A stretch of 64,000 nt of DNA from Dyadobacter tibetensis Y620-1 (GCF_000566685.1 NZ_AZQN01000012.1:16019-80018), one strand, 5' to 3'; shown: positions 44,713 through 54,550, counted from the first letter of the stretch. Translations and numbers: made by a program. Notes: generated by a model from the sequence alone, not told the origin.

Positions 44713-46266
44713 ATGCAGCTTTTTCAAATCCGTAACATTTTAGTCATCACGATATGCCTTTTCTTTCAGTTAAAGGTAGAAGCTCAGACAGCTAGAAAGC
44801 CTAATATCATCATTTTTATGGTTGACGATATGGGTTGGCAGGACACTTCTGTACCCTTCTGGAAAAGGACCACCCCACTCAACCGACGCTATCATACGCC
44901 CCATATGGAGCGGCTTGCTAAGGAAGGAATGAAATTTACCAATGCCTATGCCACGCCCATTTGCACTCCCACCAGGGTAAGCCTGATAACGGGCGTCAAT
45001 GCAGCCCGTACCCGGGTAACGCAATGGACCAACCCGAACAAAGACACCAACACCGATTATCCCGATACCTTGTTCCAGTCGGTGAAGTGGAATCTAAATG
45101 GTTTCAGTCCTAAGGCAGGGGTGGCATCTACCTATCATGCCCTTGCACTCCCGCAGATTTTGCAAGATCATGGTTATTATACCGTTCACAGTGGCAAGGC
45201 ACACTTTGGCTCAGCGGGTACACCAGGCTCAGATCCGCTCCAAGTCGGCTTTCTGGTCAATATTGCCGGTAGTGAAATTGGGCATCCCGCTAGTTATTTT
45301 GGAGAGAAGAATTACGATAATCCAAGAAATGGCAAACCCAATCGAAATGCGGTTCCCGGGCTGGAGAAATACCATGGCACCGACACCTTCCTGAGCGACG
45401 CCATCACGTATGAGGCCTTGGATGCTTTAAAAAAACCTATTGCTGATCGACAACCCTTCTTCCTTTATCTTTCTCATTATGCAGTACATACGCCTATTGA
45501 GGCCGACAAGCGCTATGTAGATCGTTATTTAAAGTTGGGCTTGAGTCCCACGGAAGCGGCCTATGCCTCACTGATCGAAGGGATGGACAAAAGCTTAGGC
45601 GATGTCCTGAGCTTTTTGGATCAGGAAAAAATAGCGGAGCATACCCTGATCATTTTCATGTCGGACAACGGGGGGTTAAGCCTTACTCCTCCTCGTGGTG
45701 GCAAGGAATGGACACATAACCTGCCCTTAAAAGGGGGCAAAGGATCGGTCTTCGAAGGGGGGATCCGCGAACCCATGCTGGTACGATGGCCAGAAAAGGT
45801 AAAAGCCAAGTCTGTGGCCAATCAGTACGTAATTATTGAAGATTTTATGCCCACTATTCTGGAGGTAGCTGGAATTAAAAACCCTTCCCTCCCTCAGAAA
45901 ATGGATGGCAAAAGCTTCCTGCCCATATTGGAAAAACCGTCCTACCGTGACCAACAACGGGAATTACTCTGGCATCACCCCAATCGCTGGACCGTCAAGG
46001 ATAGCCTGAGCAATAACTGGGCAAGCGCCTTCAGAAAAGGAGATTGGAAGGTAATCTACAATTACCGCTCCGGAAAGCTGGCCTTATATAACCTTAAAAA
46101 GGACCTCTCAGAAGAGCATGATCTGGCTCCTGCAGAACCTAAGCAACTTAAAAAGTTGGCCCGTTACTTCACCGCTAGTCTAAAGGCCCATGGGGCGCAA
46201 ATGCCCTATTTTCTAACGACAGGAAAGCCAGTACCCTGGCCCGATGAGGTGATTGGTGCAAAGTAA
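44713..46266 (+). CDS. Secreted family S1 sulfatase with CTPTR site
   Basis: 517 residues, signal peptide ending KVEAQ. PNIIIFMVDDMGWQDTSVPF metal site, formylglycine site Cys84 in PICTPTRVSLITG (Thr instead of Ser at the fourth position, still a C-x-P-x-R motif), VHSGKAHFG in place of the usual GKWHLG, PFFLYLSHYAVHTPI, LIIFMSDNGGLSLTP and EPMLVRWPEKVK. The long insert after the active site (TRVTQWTNPNKDTNTDYPD) is typical of one Bacteroidetes S1 branch. It is co-directional with the preceding sulfatase and ends at a terminator facing the glycosidase gene. Substrate not identified. Confidence 0.94.
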   Translation: MQLFQIRNILVITICLFFQLKVEAQTARKPNIIIFMVDDMGWQDTSVPFWKRTTPLNRRYHTPHMERLAKEGMKFTNAYATPICTPTRVSLITGVNAARTRVTQWTNPNKDTNTDYPDTLFQSVKWNLNGFSPKAGVASTYHALALPQILQDHGYYTVHSGKAHFGSAGTPGSDPLQVGFLVNIAGSEIGHPASYFGEKNYDNPRNGKPNRNAVPGLEKYHGTDTFLSDAITYEALDALKKPIADRQPFFLYLSHYAVHTPIEADKRYVDRYLKLGLSPTEAAYASLIEGMDKSLGDVLSFLDQEKIAEHTLIIFMSDNGGLSLTPPRGGKEWTHNLPLKGGKGSVFEGGIREPMLVRWPEKVKAKSVANQYVIIEDFMPTILEVAGIKNPSLPQKMDGKSFLPILEKPSYRDQQRELLWHHPNRWTVKDSLSNNWASAFRKGDWKVIYNYRSGKLALYNLKKDLSEEHDLAPAEPKQLKKLARYFTASLKAHGAQMPYFLTTGKPVPWPDEVIGAK

Positions 46267-46272
46267 ATAAAA

Positions 46273-46306
46273 GAGGCCTGGAGGTTATTGCTAACGACCA
46301 GGCCTC
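46273..46306 (+). terminator. Terminator between the sulfatase and the convergent glycosidase
   Basis: Stem GAGGCCTGG / CCAGGCCTC (46273-46281 and 46298-46306) with a 16-base loop and a short CTTTAT tail; seven bases past the sulfatase stop. On the minus strand it is followed by TTTTATTTAC, so it also serves the glycosidase. Confidence 0.8.
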
Positions 46307-46330
46307 CTTTATATGTTCATCAATCCTTTT

Positions 46331-49300
46331 TTACGGCTGCTTCACCAATTTCCGATAGGCCCGTTCCGTTTCGGTGGCAATTTCCACCACATATATCCCT
46401 ACTGGCAAGGAGCCCAGCTCAATGCGGTATTGCTGCTGACCACCTACCGGCACAATTTGCTGGCTGATATATAGTCTTCCGGTGCGACTATCAAAAATCT
46501 TAATGGTTGCCCTTTCACCTACATTTCTACCCAAATCAACATTCACATAGTCAGGACTTGGGTTTGGAAAAATAGAAATAGCTGCATGCAAGGTCTCCGG
46601 GGTTCCCTCTTTTGGCATGGCCATCAGCAATGGTTCCTCCACTGCTCCTACCCGGGCACTAGTATTACCTTCATCCTTAATTACAAACATCGGTGTCTCG
46701 GTAGCCGTGACCGTAACCTGTCCATTCACCAGCGGTATCTCTTCCAAAGACATGTCGTTGGCTCCGGCAATAGGCCGGTATATTTTCGCTACCCCCGATC
46801 CTCCTAAATTGAGGGTATGGGTGGCGGTCCGACCCACTTCATCCGGGACCGTCAGAACATACATGGATTGTCCCTGATGCTCATAACGATCTACAATCGG
46901 ATCCTGCTGTAAGGTCTGCTGGTAGCGGTAATCTCCAAAAAGCTTGTCAACCTGAACCATAAAATCGGCCACCGGACGGCGGGTTTGGTTGCCATTGAGC
47001 AGTCCTGAAGAGCCGAACATCCCTCCGCCTTCATTATCGTCATACATTTGATAGAAAAAAACCTTTTCTATTCCCTTTCTGGCCGAAAAGAGTGCAGTCC
47101 TTAATATCCAGTCAGCCTGAGTATCCAAGGCTGACTTGTTGCCAATAGGCACAGCCTTAATAGGACTGGTCTGGCTTACATCGAAGCCCGTTTCGGTAAT
47201 CCATACGGGCATGTCATAGCAGATTTCATGAGCCACCTTCATGAATTCATCAATTGTTTCGCCGGCATTAGTCGTTTCTATAGCTGCCCCCCGGGTCGAA
47301 GTTCCACTTTGCGATGATGAGGTGTTATCGGTATAAATGTGAAAATTAACTACATCCCAACACAGATCCACGGTTCCATCCGCTTTATAACCCCTAAATT
47401 CCTTACACCAGTCTACCATACCTTTCAGGTAATCAGGGCCGGTAACCAGTCCCGCGATTACTACTTTCATATTGGGATCGGCATTTTTCACCCCTATTGC
47501 AGGGCCCATAGTATTCTTGTGGCCATCATAAAATGCTGATAAATTGGCGGCATATTCCCGGGCTGTCTGATAGCCTTTGCGTCCTTTCCACCATTTGTCA
47601 CGCTCATTATCGCATTCGATATATTTCACATAATCCAGACCTATACGGATGGTATTGGGGTTATCTCCCGGCCAACGTGGTGTGGTATATACGCTCAATA
47701 AACTAGAGTCCACAGCCGTGTTGCTACCATAGCGGGCCGCATACTGAAAGGCGATACGAGCCTGCTCCATATAAGATTGCGGATCATTGAAATCTCTGCC
47801 ATAGCGTACAGGGACATTCTCTGCGTCCCGCATATCTTCCGGGTAACTTTCCAGCATCCAACCTGGCAGGGTTTTCAAACAAGCGAGTACATCAATCTGT
47901 TCCTGTTTGCAAAACTCATAAATTTTGTCATAGTCCCAACCCCCGCTCAAAGTGGGGGCATAAGAGTATACTCCTTCTTCCGACTCCAGCTTTTCCCAGT
48001 CCATATAATGACGTAGTCCGGTAAAACTTTTAGCGACTTCGATCATTGGTTGATTTAACTCCCAGGGAGTAGCACCATGTTCGAAATTCCATTCATAGCC
48101 ATTTACACCAAACATGTCGCCCAGACGAACCTGACTAGCAGCAACGGCAGTCGGTACGGCAGTAGATGGTGTATGGTTCCCATAAAACTCGATTTCTGTA
48201 GGTACTACACCGGCCATTTTTATTACCAGATAGCGAACATTGTGAATGGCCGAATCGAGAAGGAATTTCCCGTCACCACTAATATTGCGGTCGGGGTATG
48301 GACCTACCCAACCGTTGTAAACCAGTCCTTTGAAGGAGGCAATTTCAATTCGCTCCCAGGAATCCGTAATCACCGACAAGGTCATGGGGTTGTCGGGATT
48401 AGAGCCGCTAAGGTCAAAAAATTTGATAGCAGCAAGACTTACCTGCTCATCATCTAAGATGGGATAATAAGCATCATAATCTCCAATTATCTTACCCCAA
48501 CCCGTATGAACATCTTCTTGAGTATTTCCATCGAAGAAGCCATCCAGGCCATTGCTGGCATTGGTAAGTTGGTACCAACGTTTTGGGTCGATCGTAATCT
48601 TATCACCCAGAGCCACCGGCGCCGACTCCAGAATATTTATATTTCTTATGACAGGATCTGCTGCTGCATACGATGTTGTTTCCGTCTGAGAGGCCGTTAT
48701 AGTTGCCGAACCAGCCCCTACTGGAGCGGCCATCCAGGTCCCATTATCCTGATAAACGCTGATTACCGAGGCGTCAGACGAACTGAAGTTGACGGGGCCC
48801 TCCGAATTATCGCTACTCGCCTGAAGCGCAAAGGCAGCGGCACCTACTACCTTGTCAGGAAGAGAGGCGAAGGTGAGCACCGCCTTGGCTTTCACTGGCG
48901 CTCCCCCCTGAATTACTTCGAACCAGTTAAAATTAAATGTACCCTTGTTGGCATAGATGCGCAGAACCTGACTCCCGGCTTGTAACTGAGCCGAGGTTTC
49001 AATGGTGGTATACACCTGCCAACCGCCGGTGCGGGGGACACCAACCTGTCCTAAAACGGCACCGTTCCCATCCTTAATCTCGATTACGCCATTTCCGTAG
49101 CTATTGGCCACTCGAAATTTAAAAGTATGCAGACCTGCCTGGGCTACATGCACATTATAGTCCATCCAGTCGCTATCATCGATATACGAGACATTATCAG
49201 TGCCTTCAAAATCACCTGTAGCTTCAATGCGAACGTCGGAGGCCATGTCAAATTGTTCCGCTTCTATTTTCGCAGGCAAGGATTTAGATCCGCTTATATT

Positions 49301-50521
49301 GAAACGATTTACTGCAAAAACACCCTTTGTGGCTACGATTCGGATGGTTTGTGTACCTAGTGGCAGAGGGGCAATGACCCGCACATTATCCCAGGACTGC
49401 ATGCCACCTGTACGGGGCACCCCCGTCTGAGCCAATATAGCCCCCTGCGCATTTTGAATTTGTAAAGTCGCGTGGTCGCTATAACCGTTGGCCACTCTAA
49501 AGTCGAAGGTATACAGGCCCGCTACAGTAGTTTCTATGCGATACTCTAACCAAGTACTATCGGCCATACCAGCGATGTTGTTCCCAGCTCCGGCGTCCTC
49601 GGTCGGTTCCACACTTATCCCCTGGGCATTCGTAAAATCTTCGGCCTCCAAAACCCCAGGCACCATCACGAAAGTTTCTGGAACCGTTTCTATCGACTCC
49701 TCTTCTTCAATTTCGAACCAGTTGAAATTGAAAGTACCCTTATTGGCAAATAGCCTTATCATCTGACTTCCTGCAGGAAGTGCAACGGTGGTCTCGACAC
49801 TAGAAAATATTTGCCAGCCTCCCGTGCGAGGGACGTTGATCGTTCCCAGGAGTTGGTTGGCTCCATCTTTTATTTCTATTATTCCGTTTCCGTAGCTGTT
49901 AGCCACCCGAAACCGCATTCTATAAGTCCCTGCTTCCGGTACCAGCAGATTATAATCCATCCAGTCACTATCATCGATGTAGCTAACATTATGGCCACCG
50001 CCTTCATCATTGGTTGCCTCGATACTCACCTGATAGGCGTTGGCAAAGTTCTCAGCCTCTATCTTAGCCGGCACCAGCTGAGAGGCTTGCACATCGAACC
50101 AATTGATACTAAATAGACCTGATTGGGCAGTCAGGCGTATGGTCTGCGTGCCGGCGACCATATACCCTGTCTGACGAAGATCCTTCCACGACTGCATGCC
50201 CCCGGTAGTGGGGACATTTGCCTCGGTGATTAACGTACCCGAGGAGGTCGTTAGCCGAAGCGTCGCGTTAGGGCTAAAACCATTGGCAATGCGAAAGTTA
50301 AAGGAATAAAATCCTGAGCTAGGTACTGTAACCTGATATTCGGCCCAATGCCCGGTGTCCATCCAGGCCAGGTTGCTCCCTCCACCCGTGTCCTGGCAAG
50401 TTTCGGTATAGGTCCCCGATAGATTGGTATAAGCTTCTGATTGGATTTTTGCTGGCAAAGTTTGACTGAAAGCTTGAACAGTCCACAGCATTAAAAACAG
50501 GTGTAGATAGAGTAGTTTCAT
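46331..50521 (-). CDS. Secreted multi-CBM6 clan-A glycoside hydrolase with T9SS sorting domain
   Basis: 1396 residues from the ATG at 50521, chosen since it opens a signal peptide (MKLLYLHLFLMLWTVQAFSQ). Four CBM6-like modules follow (about 22-150, 152-283, 290-420, 423-550), each with an xxAxxEAExF start and a GxxxxxWF end; modules 2 and 4 share YIDDSDWMDYN and KGTFNFNWFE, modules 1 and 3 share the GGMQSW type, so a pair was duplicated. Next an Ig-like domain (about 555-640), a galactose-binding-like domain (about 645-800) and a TIM barrel (about 810-1220) with acid/base Glu in YIECDNERDKWWKG and nucleophile Glu in PVWITETGFDVSQ, as in clan GH-A (GH5/GH39-like). The C terminus IFPNPSPDYVNVDLG to KLVKQP is a type A T9SS sorting domain. 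Substrate unknown. Confidence 0.88.
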   Translation of the reverse strand: MKLLYLHLFLMLWTVQAFSQTLPAKIQSEAYTNLSGTYTETCQDTGGGSNLAWMDTGHWAEYQVTVPSSGFYSFNFRIANGFSPNATLRLTTSSGTLITEANVPTTGGMQSWKDLRQTGYMVAGTQTIRLTAQSGLFSINWFDVQASQLVPAKIEAENFANAYQVSIEATNDEGGGHNVSYIDDSDWMDYNLLVPEAGTYRMRFRVANSYGNGIIEIKDGANQLLGTINVPRTGGWQIFSSVETTVALPAGSQMIRLFANKGTFNFNWFEIEEEESIETVPETFVMVPGVLEAEDFTNAQGISVEPTEDAGAGNNIAGMADSTWLEYRIETTVAGLYTFDFRVANGYSDHATLQIQNAQGAILAQTGVPRTGGMQSWDNVRVIAPLPLGTQTIRIVATKGVFAVNRFNISGSKSLPAKIEAEQFDMASDVRIEATGDFEGTDNVSYIDDSDWMDYNVHVAQAGLHTFKFRVANSYGNGVIEIKDGNGAVLGQVGVPRTGGWQVYTTIETSAQLQAGSQVLRIYANKGTFNFNWFEVIQGGAPVKAKAVLTFASLPDKVVGAAAFALQASSDNSEGPVNFSSSDASVISVYQDNGTWMAAPVGAGSATITASQTETTSYAAADPVIRNINILESAPVALGDKITIDPKRWYQLTNASNGLDGFFDGNTQEDVHTGWGKIIGDYDAYYPILDDEQVSLAAIKFFDLSGSNPDNPMTLSVITDSWERIEIASFKGLVYNGWVGPYPDRNISGDGKFLLDSAIHNVRYLVIKMAGVVPTEIEFYGNHTPSTAVPTAVAASQVRLGDMFGVNGYEWNFEHGATPWELNQPMIEVAKSFTGLRHYMDWEKLESEEGVYSYAPTLSGGWDYDKIYEFCKQEQIDVLACLKTLPGWMLESYPEDMRDAENVPVRYGRDFNDPQSYMEQARIAFQYAARYGSNTAVDSSLLSVYTTPRWPGDNPNTIRIGLDYVKYIECDNERDKWWKGRKGYQTAREYAANLSAFYDGHKNTMGPAIGVKNADPNMKVVIAGLVTGPDYLKGMVDWCKEFRGYKADGTVDLCWDVVNFHIYTDNTSSSQSGTSTRGAAIETTNAGETIDEFMKVAHEICYDMPVWITETGFDVSQTSPIKAVPIGNKSALDTQADWILRTALFSARKGIEKVFFYQMYDDNEGGGMFGSSGLLNGNQTRRPVADFMVQVDKLFGDYRYQQTLQQDPIVDRYEHQGQSMYVLTVPDEVGRTATHTLNLGGSGVAKIYRPIAGANDMSLEEIPLVNGQVTVTATETPMFVIKDEGNTSARVGAVEEPLLMAMPKEGTPETLHAAISIFPNPSPDYVNVDLGRNVGERATIKIFDSRTGRLYISQQIVPVGGQQQYRIELGSLPVGIYVVEIATETERAYRKLVKQP

Positions 50522-50709
50522 ATTGATGTCGATTAGAACAGGGCACAATATAGTATTTGTTCTACGCAATAAACCATACTCTCATTATTTTTTTTCATTT
50601 TATTATAAAAAATATTATCCAATGTTATTGGGGACAAAATCTAGAAATTATAAGACATCAGAAATTAACTATTTTAAGGGAGGTTACTACTAATTCAGCA
50701 ATAATAAAA

Positions 50710-50746
50710 AAGGTTGAGGATCATAAAATGCATGATCCTCAACCTT
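50710..50746 (-). terminator. Strong minus-strand terminator of a small gene
   Basis: Perfect 15-bp stem (AAGGTTGAGGATCAT and its complement), seven-base loop AAAATGC, followed on the minus strand by TTTTTTATTATT. It is upstream of the glycosidase, so it must end a transcript coming from the right; the 54-codon frame at 50915-51079 is the only candidate. Confidence 0.85.
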
Positions 50747-50914
50747 ACATCCGTTTTAAATATATGCTAAATTAAGCGTAAATAATTCCCCAATGCAAAA
50801 CAATGAACCTTAAGTTATCTACACTCTAAAAATATAAAAATGCAAGTTAATATCTTGTACGCCAAATGATCGTATCCCAGTTGTGCTAAGGCTCGTTTAC
50901 GTTAGGTTGCTTAT

Positions 50915-51079
50915 TTATTCCAAATTTTGGAATTGCAAAAAACGGCTCCTCTTTTTACCGTTACGCAGATATTGACGATCCAGCTTAAATTTAGACTCTT
51001 TCTGTTTTTGGCTCTTCTTGGCCTCTTGTTCCTCGTAGACCTGATCCCAAAATGCTGTTGCGAATTGATATATATCCAT
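50915..51079 (-). CDS. Small basic protein of unknown function (54 residues)
   Basis: Short open frame from ATG (51079) to TAA, MDIYQFATAFWDQVYEEQEA then a Lys/Gln/Arg-rich second half with KSQKQKES and RNGKKRSRF. The first half is predicted helical and mildly acidic, the second strongly basic, so a nucleic-acid or ribosome contact is possible, but no family was recognised. Support for a real gene: a full start-to-stop frame with ordinary codon use, isolation in an otherwise gene-free 800-base gap, and a strong intrinsic terminator 170 bases downstream on the same strand that no other gene explains. Confidence 0.5.
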   Translation of the reverse strand: MDIYQFATAFWDQVYEEQEAKKSQKQKESKFKLDRQYLRNGKKRSRFLQFQNLE

Positions 51080-51360
51080 GGCCTTATGACGTGAAAAGTT
51101 TTGAAAAGTTACTATTACCTACGATAAAAATGCCGTGCCAGATGTATACAGTAAAAATAAATATCAGCTCCTGGGCAATAAATCGCCTAATTTGAAAGAC
51201 CAACTATACAATTTAATCTACAACCCTATCCTACATTTTACTGGGATATCTTTCAATTAGAATTTCCAGAAAAGGAAAGAATGTCCAAATGGGTATAAAA
51301 AAGAAATCGTTTCTTTTAGTTTTTAATCAAACTCTTTCTGAACCTATGGAAGTTACTGGA

Positions 51361-52098
51361 ATGAACATTAACATTTATGAAAACAAGACTGCCATGAGCG
51401 CTGCTGCAGGTGAATATGCGGTGGCCCTCATCAAAAATGCCATCAGGGATAGAGGTCTGGCTACCATTGTTACCGCTACAGGGGCTAGCCAAATCGAGAT
51501 GGTGAACCATATCGTTAACGCACCCGGTATCGACTGGTCTAAGGTAGTGATGTTTCATCTGGATGAATATATTGGCCTTCCTAACTCCCATCCTGCGAGC
51601 TTCCGCAAGTACATACAGGAGCGATATCTGGATAAGCTCCCCCCTCTTCAAGAGACTATCCTTATAAATGGAGAAAATGACCCTGATCAGGAAGTGGAAC
51701 GACTAAATCATTTACTGTCAGACAGGGAGGTAGACCTGGCACTGGTAGGAATTGGTGAAAACGGGCACCTGGCATTCAATGATCCACCCGCCGATTTCGA
51801 TACAGAAAGTCCCTATCTGGTGGTCAGTCTGGATGAGGGTTGCCGGCAACAACAGTTGGGAGAAGGCTGGTTTAATCATATCGACCAGGTTCCAAAAGAA
51901 GCGATAAGCATGTCGGTACAACAGATACTGAAGTCACGCCACCTGATTTGTACGGTACCCGACCAACGCAAAGCAAATGCGGTTAAAAATTGCCTCACGG
52001 GTCCTGTGTCTAATCAGCACCCTGCGAGCATATTACAGGAGCATCCCAGCACTGTCTTTTTCTTCGATCGGGAAGCATCCGCTCTTCTTCCTGCATAA
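51361..52098 (+). CDS. nagB: Glucosamine-6-phosphate deaminase, second copy
   Basis: 245 residues from the ATG at 51361 (MNINIYENKTAMSAAAGEYA); upstream in-frame ATGs at 51346 and 51289 would add residues not expected for the family. Motifs: TIVTATGASQIEMVNHIV, VVMFHLDEYIGLPNSHPASF with the active-site Asp, VDLALVGIGENGHLAFNDPP (more canonical than the copy at 33178), and AISMSVQQILKSRHLICTVPDQRKANAVKNCL. It would deaminate glucosamine 6-phosphate to fructose 6-phosphate. It is separated from nagA by 17 kb and followed by a truncated HGSNAT-like gene and cstA. The duplicate may serve sugar from the sulfatase and glycosidase locus (inference). Confidence 0.9.
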   Translation: MNINIYENKTAMSAAAGEYAVALIKNAIRDRGLATIVTATGASQIEMVNHIVNAPGIDWSKVVMFHLDEYIGLPNSHPASFRKYIQERYLDKLPPLQETILINGENDPDQEVERLNHLLSDREVDLALVGIGENGHLAFNDPPADFDTESPYLVVSLDEGCRQQQLGEGWFNHIDQVPKEAISMSVQQILKSRHLICTVPDQRKANAVKNCLTGPVSNQHPASILQEHPSTVFFFDREASALLPA

Positions 52099-52167
52099 AA
52101 CCGGATAAATTGCTGGAAAATGATTGTGGTAACCCTATTAACATTCTCCGTTTATAACGTCTGATAG

Positions 52168-52773
52168 ATGAAAGAGCAAAATCCACCAACTATCCCTTCG
52201 CCCCGCTCTGGCGAAGGGATACCTTACCCCCCCATAAGACTGGCATCACTCGATGCCCTCCGAGGCTTCGACATGCTTATGATTTCTGGAGGAGGCGACT
52301 TCATCCATCTTCTAGGAGGGCTTACGGGCATAGGAATCGTAGACGCCGTCGCCAACCAATTTTATCATCCCGACTGGAACGGATTCACCTTTTATGATTT
52401 CATATTTCCACTATTCCTCTTTCTGGCAGGCGTCTCTTTGGCTATTAGCCTGCAGGCCGGAAAATCCAGGGGTTTAAGCAAGGGCCTTCAGATCCGCAAA
52501 GTATTTCGCAGAATGATCATTCTGATTTTTTTGGGTATTTTATTTAAAAATGCTCCACTAGACCCATTCGACCCCAACCACATTCGCTTTGGCAGTGTTC
52601 TGGGACGAATTGGAATTGCTACTTTTTTGGCCGCACTCCTGTTTCTTTATTTTTCGTGGGCCACTCGTTTATGGATAGGAATAGCGATCTTAACTGGCTA
52701 TTTTCTAGCACTTTTGCTTATTCCTGTTCCCGGCTTCGGGGCAGGGGACTTAACCTTTGAGGGGGATTCGTAA
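52168..52773 (+). pseudogene. Truncated HGSNAT/DUF5009-type acyltransferase
   Basis: 201 residues that match only the N-terminal half of the heparan-alpha-glucosaminide N-acetyltransferase-like family (normally about 370 residues and ten TM helices). Family motifs present: RLASLDALRGFDMLMISGGG, QFYHPDWNGFTFYDFIFPLF, FLFLAGVSLAISL, RMIILIFLGILFKNAPL, IRFGSVLGRIGIATFLAALL and LIPVPGFGAGDLT. The frame stops a few residues later with EGDS, exactly where the family continues with loop and further helices, and the 250 bases to cstA hold no sign of the missing half. Probably a 3' deletion product; a functional short form cannot be excluded. Relatives transfer acetyl groups to glucosamine at the membrane. 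Confidence 0.75.
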
Positions 52774-53020
52774 TGGTATGGCTTTTTCTTTATTTCATGT
52801 ACCGAAATAAATTATTCCTGAAGGTCTAATAAATGACTGGCCACCGCCAGAACCTATATCCTATTATTGCTTGTAATTCTATAGCTGACTACCCAAACTC
52901 ATTCAGAACTCAGGCCCATTTGGAAGCATGGCCTATTAATATCAAAGGAAAGATTAGTAGATTACAGTCATTTATGAGTTTAAAAGACAAATTCTATTTT
53001 TTTAACACCCATCCTTCATT

Positions 53021-54490
53021 ATGATTACCCTGCTACTTTCCATCGTTACCCTGATCCTGGGATATTTTATCTACGGACGCATTCTGGAGCGGGTATTTGG
53101 GGTGGAACGATCCGCCTCCACCCCAGCGACACGTCTGGCCGACGGAGTTGACTTTGTGGTACTTCCTACCTGGCGTATCTTTCTGATCCAGTTTTTAAAT
53201 ATTGCGGGCTTGGGTCCTATTTTCGGCGCCATCGCAGGTGCTATGTATGGGCCATCGGCTTTTCTTTGGATCGTGCTGGGGAGTATTTTTGCGGGAATGG
53301 TTCACGATTATTTCTCGGGCATGCTCTCGCTTCGTCACGACGGGCAAAGTATCAGCGAAGTGGTGGGTATCTATATGGGTAAGGGTGCCCGGCATGTAAT
53401 GCGTGTCTTTACCCTTTTGTTATTGATATTTGTGGGCACCGTATTCCTGGTAGGGCCGGCAAAAATAATTGACGGAATGACCGGTAATATCTTAAGCCTT
53501 TGGGGCTGGGTAGGGGTCATACTGGTGTATTATGTGCTTTCAACCCTGCTACCAATAGACAAATTTATCAGCAAACTGTATCCTGTTTTCGGCATCGCTA
53601 TGCTGCTTATGGCCATAGGCCTTATTGGTGCCCTATTCATCGGGGACTACCATATACCCGAATTAACGACCACCACTCTGCGCAACATGACCAGCAACCC
53701 GGAAGCAACTCCTCTGTTTCCCATGCTTTTTGTTACCATAGCCTGCGGTGCAGTATCCGGTTTCCATTCCACCCAATCTCCGTTGATGGCCCGCTGCATG
53801 GGCAACGAGGGTTCGGGAAAAGTCATATTCTCGGGAACCATGATCACCGAAGGTGTAGTGGCACTTATCTGGGCTGCCGTTTCAATGACCTATTTCGGAT
53901 CGGTTGAGGGCCTGAACGGCGCCATGGCCGACAATAATAATAATGCTGCCTGGGCCGCCAACGAAATATCGGTTCAAATGCTCGGCCCATTGGGCGGTAT
54001 TTTGGCCCTGCTGGGGATCGTTGCTGCACCCATCACCTCTGGAGACACTGCCTTCCGCTCGGCCCGGCTCATTCTGGCCGACATCTTTAAACTCAGCCAG
54101 AAAAAACTTGTGCAACGCTTATACATAAGTCTCCCCCTCTTCGTCATCGCCTTCGCTTTGACACAGATCGATTTCGCCATCATCTGGCGATATTTCTCCT
54201 GGAGTAATCAGACCCTAGCCACCATAGTTTTATGGACCATCACCGTTTATCTGTCCAAACAAGGCAAGTCCTACTGGGTCTCATTGGTTCCCTCCGTATT
54301 TATGACCATGGTCTGTAGCTCCTATATCTTACTGGCACCCGAAGGCTTTTCCATCGCCCATACGCCAGCATACCTTGCCGCCGCAGTCCTCACGGTTGGA
54401 TCCGTTATAGCCTTTTTCTGGTCACGAAAAAGCCATCATAACAGGGTAACGGAAGCTCCGGAGCTGGAAGAGCAGTCGGCAATAAATTAG
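53021..54490 (+). CDS. cstA: Carbon starvation protein CstA family peptide/pyruvate transporter
   Basis: 489 residues, multi-pass membrane protein (about 13 TM helices), close to the short form of CstA. Signature segments: YGRILERVFGVERSASTPAT, ADGVDFVVLPTWRIFLIQFL, NIAGLGPIFGAIAGAMYGPS, GMVHDYFSGMLSLRHDGQSI, ACGAVSGFHSTQSPLMARCM and ITSGDTAFRSARLILADIFK. CstA-type proteins import peptides or pyruvate under carbon starvation. It follows the truncated acyltransferase by about 250 bases and is convergent with the CPBP gene at 54551; a clear hairpin between them was not found. Confidence 0.95.
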   Translation: MITLLLSIVTLILGYFIYGRILERVFGVERSASTPATRLADGVDFVVLPTWRIFLIQFLNIAGLGPIFGAIAGAMYGPSAFLWIVLGSIFAGMVHDYFSGMLSLRHDGQSISEVVGIYMGKGARHVMRVFTLLLLIFVGTVFLVGPAKIIDGMTGNILSLWGWVGVILVYYVLSTLLPIDKFISKLYPVFGIAMLLMAIGLIGALFIGDYHIPELTTTTLRNMTSNPEATPLFPMLFVTIACGAVSGFHSTQSPLMARCMGNEGSGKVIFSGTMITEGVVALIWAAVSMTYFGSVEGLNGAMADNNNNAAWAANEISVQMLGPLGGILALLGIVAAPITSGDTAFRSARLILADIFKLSQKKLVQRLYISLPLFVIAFALTQIDFAIIWRYFSWSNQTLATIVLWTITVYLSKQGKSYWVSLVPSVFMTMVCSSYILLAPEGFSIAHTPAYLAAAVLTVGSVIAFFWSRKSHHNRVTEAPELEEQSAIN

Positions 54491-54550
54491 AATCCTGGGG
54501 AGATTGCCAAACCAATTTTCAGCCCAAGCAACCTCTTCGGTACCGAAAGT

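Noticed and set aside
53500..53907. 135-codon plus-strand frame inside cstA
   Set aside because: Out of frame with conserved CstA motifs and without its own signals.
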